Below are positions 7,695 through 13,443 of a stretch of DNA of 13,443 nt, one piece after another. Below the pieces are notes generated by a model. It ran no database searches, was not told the origin of the DNA, and worked only from the letters and a program-made list of their open reading frames with translations. How positions within the stretch are numbered: the stretch's first letter is position 1; each line of letters begins with the position of its first letter. Source of the stretch: CAYVUI01 sp964454745 (lineage in GTDB: Bacteria; Planctomycetota; Phycisphaerae; Sedimentisphaerales; Anaerohalosphaeraceae); contig CAYVUI010000121.1 of NCBI GenBank assembly GCA_964454745.1, positions 1-13,443 of the forward strand, read 5' to 3'. The translations under genes were made by a program, and so were the position numbers.

Positions 7695-8939
7695 TTATAA
7701 CGTTCCCAGCCAATCCTGCGCCACCATCCGCAGGTCGTCGTAATCCACGTCGTTGTCCATATCCGCATCCCCTTCGAGCCCGATGCGAACCGGAACCACA
7801 TATTCGCTTGTACGCCCCTGGGTAACGCTATTAACAATCGCACGGTCGTTTACAATCAACATGAGCGTATAACAGCACGAATCCAGCCCGGATGTATTCC
7901 ATACGCCCAGCACATCATTGACAACCTCACTCGTCCCGTTTGCAATAATCTGCCAGTTTCCGCTGGCCGGGTCCGAATACTGCAAAACCCATCCCGCCAG
8001 GTTCGCATCTGACGCCGTTCCCCGTACAACCACCTGCCCCTGTTCGACCGTACACGCCAAAGGCTCCGTAATCTCTGCTACAGGCGCGGTATTATCCACA
8101 GTTACACTTACGTAATCATTCCAGTTTCCGCACTGTCCAATCGTCCGCAACCGCAAATCATAATTTCCATCCGGAATGCCTTGTCCGATGGTATCCCATG
8201 TTGTCAGTGGCTCATTAATCTTCCGCCATGTATGGCTTGGTAATTCCGGGTCCACCGGCACATAACTCCCGCTGCCCGCTGTCGCGTAATACACCGAATA
8301 CACCAGGTCCTCCGGAGACATCTTCCCCAAATCCTGGCTGCTGCCCTCGATGACCACAACGCCGCCGACCACTTCGCCGTCTACCGGTTCATTGAGGCCG
8401 AAATACACCGGCCCCTGCTCTACGCACCCGTAATCGTCGCAGTCCACATCCCCGTCAAAGTCATCATCCACACCGTTGTAGCAAATTTCATTATTGTAGG
8501 GGCAATCGAGATCAACTGTCAAACGATAAGCGTTGCACTCGTTAAATGTAAACATCCGTACCAGGATATACACATCTTCATTGAAATTGCCCACCTGGTA
8601 ATGAATCGATTCATTATCCATCGAACTTTGCGAAATCGCCAGTTGCGCATCATCCGAAACCCGGTGAAGTGAAATATCAATATCGCCCCCGGTATGCTCA
8701 AAATAGCAATCGATGTACAAATCCCCCTGTGCACAAATCCGGAATGTGTAAAAATCATCATCGCCGCTCTGGCTGATCAAAAAATTCTCATCAAACGGCA
8801 GCATTATCTCCTTCGCGGTCGCCGGCGTGTCATTGCCGCTGCCTGTCTCAAAACGGTCGTCGAACTGGCAAAGCTCTCCGAAAACCACGCCCACGCTCAA
8901 CAATACGATCCCCAACACCGCCCGTTTGCCGTATCTCAT
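7695..8939 (-). CDS. Secreted protein with PPC-like domain, D-rich metal-binding motif, Ig-like modules and a C-terminal half-dockerin
   Basis: A 414-residue exported protein. The signal peptide covers about residues 1-21 (basic MRYGKR, then a hydrophobic stretch to V-F-G). Residues ~35-144 match the bacterial pre-peptidase C-terminal style: 'NDTPATAKEI', 'SGDDDFYTFRI', 'DIDISLH' and a closing 'YRLTVDL'. Residues 150-172 (ICYNGVDDDFDGDVDCDDYG) are a cysteine-bracketed D-rich loop like MopE-type putative metal-binding motifs. Residues ~175-283 and ~285-385 look Ig-like ('NTAPVAEITEP' opens the second). The end (G390-D-A-D-M-D-N-D-V-D to DWLGTL) is a single dockerin calcium repeat where two are normal. 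No catalytic domain is visible, so a binding or structural surface role is likely. Start ATG 8939 has GGGGTGAT just upstream. Its stop is 8 bp from the converging flavoprotein stop. Confidence 0.75.
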   Translation of the reverse strand: MRYGKRAVLGIVLLSVGVVFGELCQFDDRFETGSGNDTPATAKEIMLPFDENFLISQSGDDDFYTFRICAQGDLYIDCYFEHTGGDIDISLHRVSDDAQLAISQSSMDNESIHYQVGNFNEDVYILVRMFTFNECNAYRLTVDLDCPYNNEICYNGVDDDFDGDVDCDDYGCVEQGPVYFGLNEPVDGEVVGGVVVIEGSSQDLGKMSPEDLVYSVYYATAGSGSYVPVDPELPSHTWRKINEPLTTWDTIGQGIPDGNYDLRLRTIGQCGNWNDYVSVTVDNTAPVAEITEPLACTVEQGQVVVRGTASDANLAGWVLQYSDPASGNWQIIANGTSEVVNDVLGVWNTSGLDSCCYTLMLIVNDRAIVNSVTQGRTSEYVVPVRIGLEGDADMDNDVDYDDLRMVAQDWLGTL

Positions 8940-9022
8940 ACATCACCCCGAATTAGAAACCTGATTTTTCCCAAAAAAAACGATAAAACCACACTTTCTG
9001 CCTGCACTGCCGCCCCCTCCAT
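8936..9022 (-). other. Possible 28-codon leader ORF overlapping the start of the PPC/half-dockerin gene
   Basis: On the minus strand ATG 9022 opens a frame of 28 codons starting MEGAAVQAESV and ending at TGA 8938-8936. That TGA overlaps the ATG of the downstream gene (ATGA arrangement). The predicted transcription start lies only a few bases before this ATG and no ribosome site is visible, so translation would be almost leaderless. An open frame this short can arise by chance. Confidence 0.18.
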
Positions 9023-9035
9023 GAAGATTACTCAT

Positions 9036-9065
9036 ATTTTACCAAATCTAAGGGCGCAAAGTCAA
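9036..9065 (-). promoter_or_regulatory. Sigma70-like promoter for the PPC/half-dockerin gene
   Basis: On the minus strand TTGACT (9065-9060), an 18-base spacer and TAAAAT (9041-9036) form a near-consensus promoter. It predicts a leader of about 90 bases before ATG 8939, containing a run of eight T at 8980-8973. Confidence 0.6.
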
Positions 9066-9080
9066 CCCATCACATTTATT

Positions 9081-9130
9081 TTGCCTCTTGGTTATTAATT
9101 CGCGATTGAAAAACCAGCTAGGCTATTGTT
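9081..9130 (+). pseudogene. Decayed fragment related to the 3' part of the neighbouring unknown gene
   Basis: This stretch aligns with 10291-10341, inside the gene at 9364-10425. CGCGATTGAAAAA (13 bases) and AGGCTATTGTT (11 bases) are identical and almost equally spaced. TTGC and TTGGTT upstream also match with small indels. In the intact gene these bases encode L-P-L-V-A-S-A-I-E-K-T-D-Q-A-I-V. Here one A is missing from the A-run, which shifts the frame to a stop at 9131-9133. I infer a remnant of an earlier tandem copy. A dispersed short repeat is the alternative. Confidence 0.5.
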
Positions 9131-9306
9131 TTAAAAAAGACATAATGTTGCATTTATGCCTTGAAATGAGTAGTAATGAGTTGTAGCTATATTCAAAAAC
9201 ATAGATTTTGAAAAGAACGTACTTGCTTATTCCATTTTTGAGGATTTCATTCATGATGTTCTCAAGTATTCGTAATTTCCTGCACGATTAAAGAATATTT
9301 TCAGGG

Positions 9307-9335
9307 TTGTCGATATAGAATTCAGGTCCGATAAT
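9307..9335 (+). promoter_or_regulatory. Candidate promoter of the unknown secreted protein gene
   Basis: TTGTCG (9307-9312), a 17-base spacer and GATAAT (9330-9335) match a sigma70 promoter moderately well. The start of transcription would fall near 9342, leaving a leader of about 22 bases that still includes the ribosome site. The region is A+T-rich, so other matches exist. Confidence 0.4.
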
Positions 9336-9350
9336 TTTATTTTTTCAAGC

Positions 9351-9355
9351 AGGAG
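9351..9355 (+). promoter_or_regulatory. Ribosome-binding site AGGAG of the unknown secreted protein gene
   Basis: AGGAG lies 8 bases before ATG 9364. It is one of only two strong Shine-Dalgarno sites in the window and fixes this start. Confidence 0.75.
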
Positions 9356-9363
9356 CAAGAAAA

Positions 9364-10425
9364 ATGAGGAAAATACACTTTCTGTTATCGTTACTTGTCA
9401 TTTCAACGGGGTCTCTGTATGCGTTTCATACAAGTAACAGCCGCCAAATACCAAAACTAGCCCAAACCTCACAGCGAATCATCAAATCTCAGCAGACTCT
9501 CGAAAACCTTGAACTCATCCTCCTCGAAGCACATCAGAGGTCTTGTCAGGCTCTTACCGGCAGTTACAACACTCCGCAGCGGGAAAAGATAGAGCATGAG
9601 TTTCAGGCCTTCCTGACCCTGATCGATCCAATGCTCCACCTGGATGATGTTGGGGGTACATCCATGCTGCTCTCTGACGAGGGTATCGAGATCCGGGTAC
9701 ATGCTTTTAAAACGCTTGTTTTTGAATCTCGAAACCTATCGCGGGAGGCTCTCGGCCTGATTGACCTTAGTACAATGATAAGTGACTACATTTATGGATA
9801 TTTTCCGGTATTGGACGATGTTATTGAGGCAAATGAAAAAGTAGTTGCAGCAATTCGGGAGGTCCGGCAAACGCAGCTTTTGTTTGAGGACTATCTAAAC
9901 GAAATGTCTTTCTATCTTCCCTTTATCTATCCGGATTACAGTATAAATATTGAATACGGTCTTGAGAATCTTATGACTTCCCGTGACAACGCACAAATCA
10001 TCAAGATTTCATTGGAAAGAGCCTTGCAGTTATTAAATCAAGCCTTGAGCCCGAATTATTCACACAAGCAAAAACAGATTATGAATAATGAACTCAATAG
10101 TTCCATGGAAAACTGTGGTCACCTGGCTTTAAATGACAGAGCATTTCAGGTCAGCGTCATTGACGGGCAAACATTCCTGGAGGTAAACACACCCGATGGA
10201 ATCCTTGAATTTGATGCTTTGAACCTGACCCTGCAAAGTTTTGGCCTTGATGGTGAGTTGAGCTTGTTTACAGTACAGGAAGTTCAGATTTTGCTTCCGT
10301 TGGTTGCATCCGCGATTGAAAAAACCGATCAGGCTATTGTTGCCCTTGATGAATACATCGAAATTTTATCTCCTTATAAGGATGTTCCTGTCAGAAAAAA
10401 TATTCGATGGCGACTACCTCGTTAG
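9364..10425 (+). CDS. Secreted helical protein of unknown function with an internal tandem duplication (weakly flagellin-like units)
   Basis: A 353-residue protein I do not recognise. A signal peptide is clear (MRKIHFLLSLLVISTGSLYA, cleavage after A20). The mature part is mostly helical and falls into two related units, about residues 43-178 and 208-336. Each runs: amphipathic helix (L-E-N-L-E-L-I-L-L / L-E-R-A-L-Q-L-L), then a short 'S/N-Y-(N/S)-x-x-Q' turn with a charged helix, a middle segment, a G-L turn (G131-L / G294-L), and a closing helix (V149-L-D-D-V-I-E-A-N / L311-P-L-V-A-S-A-I-E). That order resembles a minimal flagellin D1 core with its N- and C-terminal halves joined, but a signal peptide is not normal for flagellin. 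Base composition is visibly richer in A+T than neighbouring genes. It stands alone: promoter, strong ribosome site and downstream hairpin terminator all belong to it. Confidence 0.8.
   Translation: MRKIHFLLSLLVISTGSLYAFHTSNSRQIPKLAQTSQRIIKSQQTLENLELILLEAHQRSCQALTGSYNTPQREKIEHEFQAFLTLIDPMLHLDDVGGTSMLLSDEGIEIRVHAFKTLVFESRNLSREALGLIDLSTMISDYIYGYFPVLDDVIEANEKVVAAIREVRQTQLLFEDYLNEMSFYLPFIYPDYSINIEYGLENLMTSRDNAQIIKISLERALQLLNQALSPNYSHKQKQIMNNELNSSMENCGHLALNDRAFQVSVIDGQTFLEVNTPDGILEFDALNLTLQSFGLDGELSLFTVQEVQILLPLVASAIEKTDQAIVALDEYIEILSPYKDVPVRKNIRWRLPR
10291..10341 (+). repeat. Intact partner of the 9081-9130 degenerate repeat
   Basis: This is coding sequence for residues ~310-326 of the unknown secreted protein. 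It shares two exact blocks of 13 and 11 bases with the non-coding stretch at 9081-9130, in the same orientation and about 1.2 kb apart. Confidence 0.5.
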
Positions 10426-10441
10426 ACGAAGTGATTCTTAC

Positions 10442-10480
10442 AAAAAAACAGGGACAGCCTCTCACTGACTGTCCCTTTGT
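10442..10480. terminator. Bidirectional hairpin terminator between converging genes
   Basis: AGGGACAG (10450-10457) pairs perfectly with CTGTCCCT (10469-10476) around an 11-base loop. On the plus strand TTGTATTTGTG follows. On the minus strand the hairpin is followed by a run of seven T (complement of A 10442-10448). It lies between the stops of the plus-strand unknown gene (10425) and the minus-strand glycosidase (10515), so it can end both transcripts, more strongly for the glycosidase. Confidence 0.8.
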
Positions 10481-10514
10481 ATTTGTGTTACTCAATAAAG
10501 CCGGAAATGGCCTC

Positions 10515-12584
10515 TTACTTCTCCACCTGTACCACCCGGTGAAACTCCACCTTCGCCGGATCAATCTCAAAAGACAGCATTCCGCCCTCAAATGTAAAAT
10601 CGATGCTTTCATTACCCGGCTGGAGCCGAACGCTGCCCGGCCGCTTCGCCATCGCCATCCTGCATGTCAGCTTCTGATCCGTTCCCTTTTCCTGCTTAAA
10701 GTTCATCCTGCGATTGACGATATTCACATACGTAAACTCACCGTCCTCCCGCAGAACAAACTCGAACCACGGCGAACCGCCAAACTCGATCTCCCGATCC
10801 TCACCCAGAAGCTCATTATACAAAATCCCCGCATAGCGCCGCAGCGTTTCATGGTTGCGCACCGGCTTGTGCGCATACCCGCTTCGCCGCGCGTATTCCT
10901 TAAAGAAATCGCAGGAGAGATAAATCGCCTTGCCCTTGCCATAGCGATATTGATACACACCGCCTTCGCTGCCCTTTAGCATCAGCCGTGCCCCGCGGGG
11001 CCGAACCTTCCATGAATGATCAAAAATCACATCCTCGCCCCGCAGCGAAAGTGTCATGCCCTTGCCGGGTGTTTCGCTGAGCAGTTCCAGTCCGAATACC
11101 TTCTCCAGCCCCGCCCGGACCGTCGAGCCGCTGGCCAGCACTGTACCGCCGTTTCGCACATATTCTTCGATCTTGCGAACCGTCGCGTCTTCAAGATACG
11201 TCTGCTCTGCCAGCACCAGCAGCTTGTAATCATCCAGGTTCGCCTGGAGCTGGTCCTCGCGGATCATATCAAAATGGATATGGTTCTCCACCATCGACTC
11301 ATACGCCCCGATCAGGTCACTGACAATCGGGTTATTATTCGGCCAGTACACCCGGCTGTTAATCCGCCCCAGCGTATTGCGGGTAATTGTTCCATCTGAG
11401 GTCTTACCAAACTCCTCGTCATTGATCTTGTTTGTATTGACGATCACATGCGAATAATGTGTCCTCGCGCTGTGCAGCATCGCCGCGTAACGGACATTCT
11501 CCTTGTGCTGGCAGTACGCCTGCCGGTCACGGGCAAATTTCGCCCCCTTCACCGCAAGGTCATAGTAGATATCCGCACGCCGATAGCCCGGCCCCTGGTA
11601 TTTTTCCTCTTTCCGCAGAGAGAGAAAATCCGTCGGGTACTCACCGATATTCCAGATCCCGCCGTGTGCGACAATAATCGAGATGTCGTTATAAATCTGC
11701 TCCTGCGATTTCGGCCGTATCCCCGCCCAGATATCCGAACCCAGTCCAGGCATCAGGTCAAACGGCAGCCCGCTCGAGGCCCCGTATTTCGAGTAGATTC
11801 CCAGTTCCAGCGAATCCTTATGGATGTCGCCCGACAGGTTTTTTACAAACGCCGGCGGCGCCTCAGGCTGTTCCACATAATAGGAATGGTTAAACGTCAC
11901 CAGGATATCCGGATCCACGCTGTGAATCCCGTCAGCGACCCTTTGCATCCATTCATCAAAGCAGTCCCGGTGAAAGCCTACCCACTGTTCCCAGGTATCC
12001 CAGTTGTCTTTCGTCAACTTCTTCGGCGGCTCTTCGCCATATCGCGCCTTGTATTTCTTCAGGCAGTTCTCGCAGTAGCACACATTGACCGTGATAATCG
12101 CCTCATCGATCCACACCTGGTCCGGCCGTGTCTGTTTCGGGATCCCGACATACTTTTGCGGGATAATCACATCGTCAAATACCGGGGTATTAAAGCACAA
12201 ATGCTTGCGGTTCCAGCGGCCCGCAAACGTCCCGTCCGCGTTAATCCGGTAGATATATTTGTCCGAATCATCGTAATGACTGTACCAGGAACCGGCATGA
12301 TTAATCGTCGCTACCAGCCGAAAGTCCAGTTTCTCCCGCAGTCCCTTTTTATTGATCGCGTCAATCAGCGATAAGTTATGCGTATGAAACTGCACTGCAT
12401 CTACCGTGGCCTTTTCAATCTGCAAACCCACAAAATCCATGCTCGATTCCGGCAGGTTCAGCGATACATGCGAGTGAATCCACGACTGGTCATACCAATC
12501 GCAGCTTTGTGCCCCCATTCCCATACCACATGCCGTAAGAAGCAATGCAGCAATCAATCCCCGTGACATCAGCCTAAAATCCAT
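10515..12584 (-). CDS. GH42-like glycoside hydrolase (TIM barrel plus beta-galactosidase-trimerisation-like domain), probable lipoprotein
   Basis: A 689-residue exported protein. The N-terminus ends in a lipobox-like L16-T-A-C19, suggesting a lipoprotein; cleavage after A25 is the alternative. Residues ~50-400 look like a glycosidase barrel. VWIDEA (D160, E161) is followed by CYCENC (C169, C171, C174). In GH42 beta-galactosidases the acid/base Glu sits about nine residues before a zinc-binding CxCxxC, so E161 is the likely acid/base. E315 in IGEYPTDF is a possible nucleophile. Residues ~415-530 resemble the trimerisation/GATase-like domain ('DYKLLVLAEQTYLED', 'YVRNGGTVLASG'). A beta-sandwich tail follows to 'EFHRVVQVEK'. 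GHL6-type hypothetical hydrolases share this pattern, so substrate is open. AAAAGGAG (12598-12591) precedes ATG 12584. The regulator gene ends 55 bp upstream on the same strand, so the two are probably one unit. Confidence 0.78.
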   Translation of the reverse strand: MDFRLMSRGLIAALLLTACGMGMGAQSCDWYDQSWIHSHVSLNLPESSMDFVGLQIEKATVDAVQFHTHNLSLIDAINKKGLREKLDFRLVATINHAGSWYSHYDDSDKYIYRINADGTFAGRWNRKHLCFNTPVFDDVIIPQKYVGIPKQTRPDQVWIDEAIITVNVCYCENCLKKYKARYGEEPPKKLTKDNWDTWEQWVGFHRDCFDEWMQRVADGIHSVDPDILVTFNHSYYVEQPEAPPAFVKNLSGDIHKDSLELGIYSKYGASSGLPFDLMPGLGSDIWAGIRPKSQEQIYNDISIIVAHGGIWNIGEYPTDFLSLRKEEKYQGPGYRRADIYYDLAVKGAKFARDRQAYCQHKENVRYAAMLHSARTHYSHVIVNTNKINDEEFGKTSDGTITRNTLGRINSRVYWPNNNPIVSDLIGAYESMVENHIHFDMIREDQLQANLDDYKLLVLAEQTYLEDATVRKIEEYVRNGGTVLASGSTVRAGLEKVFGLELLSETPGKGMTLSLRGEDVIFDHSWKVRPRGARLMLKGSEGGVYQYRYGKGKAIYLSCDFFKEYARRSGYAHKPVRNHETLRRYAGILYNELLGEDREIEFGGSPWFEFVLREDGEFTYVNIVNRRMNFKQEKGTDQKLTCRMAMAKRPGSVRLQPGNESIDFTFEGGMLSFEIDPAKVEFHRVVQVEK

Positions 12585-12590
12585 TTTTTT

Positions 12591-12598
12591 CTCCTTTT
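12591..12598 (-). promoter_or_regulatory. Ribosome-binding site of the GH42-like gene
   Basis: AAAAGGAG on the minus strand, 6 bases before ATG 12584, fixes the start. No hairpin terminator or clear promoter separates it from the regulator gene stop at 12640, which supports co-transcription. Confidence 0.75.
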
Positions 12599-12639
12599 AA
12601 GGTTTGAGTATTTCAGAAGTGCAAATAGGAATCATCCAT

Positions 12640-13443
12640 TTATTCCAGAATGTCAACGCTCAAATCCACGGCCGGCAGACTCGATTGCCCCAGCCAGTCC
12701 TTTTCAAATTCCTGGATCACCGCCTTGCCCAGGTTCTCAAGCGGCCAGCTCATGATCTTCATATCCAAATGCCCGAAACGGTGGCTCTCAAAATTAAACA
12801 CGCCCGATACATCCACCAGTGGAATATCCCCGGTCCCATTGAACAGATCCTCCTCGAGTATTTCCAGCTCAATAAGCAGATGTTCATGCAGGCAGATAAT
12901 CCCGTCAATGTCCCGGTTCTTTTCAAAAAAGCTGCGAAGAATAATCCTTTTTTCCGGAGAAAAACCGGCCTGGCAGATATTCTCATCTTTAAGAATCAGC
13001 CCGTTTGCCTTAAATGCCTCCTGCACTGCGGATAAAATATCTACCGAATAGGGGTCCTGAAAGATCCCTTCCACCGGCCCGGCAAGCAGGGCAAGATTCT
13101 TCGATTTTCGTTTCAGAAAGTATTCCGCAAGGTTTTGGGCCATTTTTTCGTGATCGATCTGGACACACTTGATCGGGATATCTCTAAACGCCCGCCCGGT
13201 AATCACAACGTTATGCCCTCGGTCCAAAAGCCGCATCAGGTTCATTTTATGCGTCGGAATCGGCTGAAGCCAGATCACCCCGTCAGGTTCCCGTCGCTCG
13301 ATCTTGTCGATGAAATCCGGATGTTCCGACTCGTTATCTTGCTCATCCCCTGTGCTGTGAATCAGTTCTACTGACCAGTGGTGCGGGTCGCTCGCCGCGA
13401 TCGAGGCTGCGAAGAAGCGCTGGAAGACCACCAGCACCAGCAT
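12640..13443 (-). CDS. LacI/GalR-type (or GntR-LacI) transcription regulator, sensor domain; N-terminus beyond the window
   Basis: 267 residues are visible, running off the right edge; the ATG at 13443 is probably internal. The sequence matches a periplasmic-binding-protein-like sugar sensor domain: an opening beta strand MLVLVVF; PDGVIWLQP (~53-61) and GHNVVITGR (~75-83), the usual second and third strands; 'CVQIDHEKMAQNLAEYFL' as the family's 'V-x-x-D-(N/H)-x-x-G/A' block; 'NLALLAGP'; 'DGIICLHEHLLIELEILEE' in the place of 'D-A-I/V-x-x-x-N-D-x-x-A'; and 'DIPLVDVSG'. The helix-turn-helix lies outside the window, so LacI and GntR-type fusions cannot be told apart. It should bind a sugar and control nearby genes. 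The GH42-like gene 55 bp downstream on the same strand is the obvious target. Confidence 0.78.
   Translation of the reverse strand: MLVLVVFQRFFAASIAASDPHHWSVELIHSTGDEQDNESEHPDFIDKIERREPDGVIWLQPIPTHKMNLMRLLDRGHNVVITGRAFRDIPIKCVQIDHEKMAQNLAEYFLKRKSKNLALLAGPVEGIFQDPYSVDILSAVQEAFKANGLILKDENICQAGFSPEKRIILRSFFEKNRDIDGIICLHEHLLIELEILEEDLFNGTGDIPLVDVSGVFNFESHRFGHLDMKIMSWPLENLGKAVIQEFEKDWLGQSSLPAVDLSVDILE

Larger units (their letters stand above)
8940..9363. other. 424-bp intergenic region between divergent genes
   Basis: The left part (to about 9065) is the leader and promoter of the minus-strand half-dockerin gene. The middle (9081-9130) carries a decayed copy of part of the downstream gene. About 9131-9306 is very A+T-rich and holds no ORF or RNA I can recognise. 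The right part (9307-9363) holds the promoter and ribosome site of the plus-strand unknown gene. Confidence 0.6.

Noticed and set aside
7681..7702. Weak inverted repeat CGTTA...TAACG spanning both convergent stop codons
   Set aside because: Only five base pairs, long A+T loop and no T-run on either side, so not callable as a terminator.
340..8125. Recurring TACGTAATC in both dockerin-bearing genes (near 345, 675 and 8110)
   Set aside because: It is the codon string for D/N-Y-V in similar beta-strand contexts, in coding sequence, not a spaced regulatory repeat.
8973..8980. Run of eight A (T on the minus strand) in the half-dockerin leader as a possible attenuator
   Set aside because: No stable stem precedes the T-run on the minus strand.
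11448..12374. 308-codon open frame on the plus strand inside the glycosidase
   Set aside because: Antisense shadow: low-complexity R/P/H-rich product, no ribosome site, and the opposite frame has clear glycosidase motifs.
1..13443. CRISPR arrays, tRNA or rRNA genes, insertion sequences, phage genes
   Set aside because: No regularly spaced repeats, cloverleaf-like segments, transposase motifs or terminal inverted repeats were seen.

Overview
The window looks like a chromosomal segment of a carbohydrate-degrading planctomycete, most likely class Phycisphaerae. The main clue is two secreted proteins that end in dockerin-type calcium-binding repeats next to a W-rich tail, a style common in that group. 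The gene content fits: modular beta-helix and beta-sandwich secreted proteins, a LacI-type sugar regulator beside a GH42-like glycosidase, and the tail of a MalK/UgpC-type sugar-ABC ATPase. This is an inference from protein style; no rRNA or other marker gene is present.

Layout, left to right. Positions 1-101 (+) hold the last ~33 codons of an ABC-transporter ATPase. It converges on a 1110-residue secreted beta-helix protein with a full C-terminal dockerin (136-3468, -). Upstream of that, on the same strand, is a LarA/DUF2088-family protein (3686-4942, -) with its own promoter and terminator. A divergent control region (4943-5186) containing a perfect 12-bp palindrome separates it from a two-gene (+) unit. 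That unit is a membrane-anchored purple-acid-phosphatase-like phosphoesterase (5187-6551) whose end overlaps, by 8 bp, a flavoprotein resembling the oxidoreductase half of SelD fusions (6544-7686). It converges, with 8 bp between stops, on a 414-residue secreted protein with a PPC-like domain, a MopE-like D-rich motif, Ig-like modules and a half-dockerin (7695-8939, -).

A visibly A+T-rich stretch follows (about 9080-10430). It holds one secreted helical protein of unknown function (9364-10425, +). I read this protein as a tandem duplication of a unit with a flagellin-like pattern. Just upstream lies a ~50-bp decayed copy of part of the same gene (9081-9130). A bidirectional hairpin terminator (10450-10476) closes the stretch. 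The right end carries a (-) strand pair: a LacI/GntR-LacI-type sensor domain cut by the window edge (12640-13443), followed after 54 bp by a GH42-like glycosidase/lipoprotein (10515-12584).

How the genes work together: the regulator plus glycosidase pair, the sugar ABC ATPase and the dockerin/beta-helix protein all point to polysaccharide use. The LarA-like protein could epimerise or racemise a hydroxy-acid product, but its substrate cannot be read from sequence. I saw no CRISPR array, tRNA, rRNA, insertion sequence or phage gene. The best leads for something undescribed are the duplicated flagellin-like secreted protein with its upstream remnant, and the phosphoesterase plus SelD-type flavoprotein overlapping pair.
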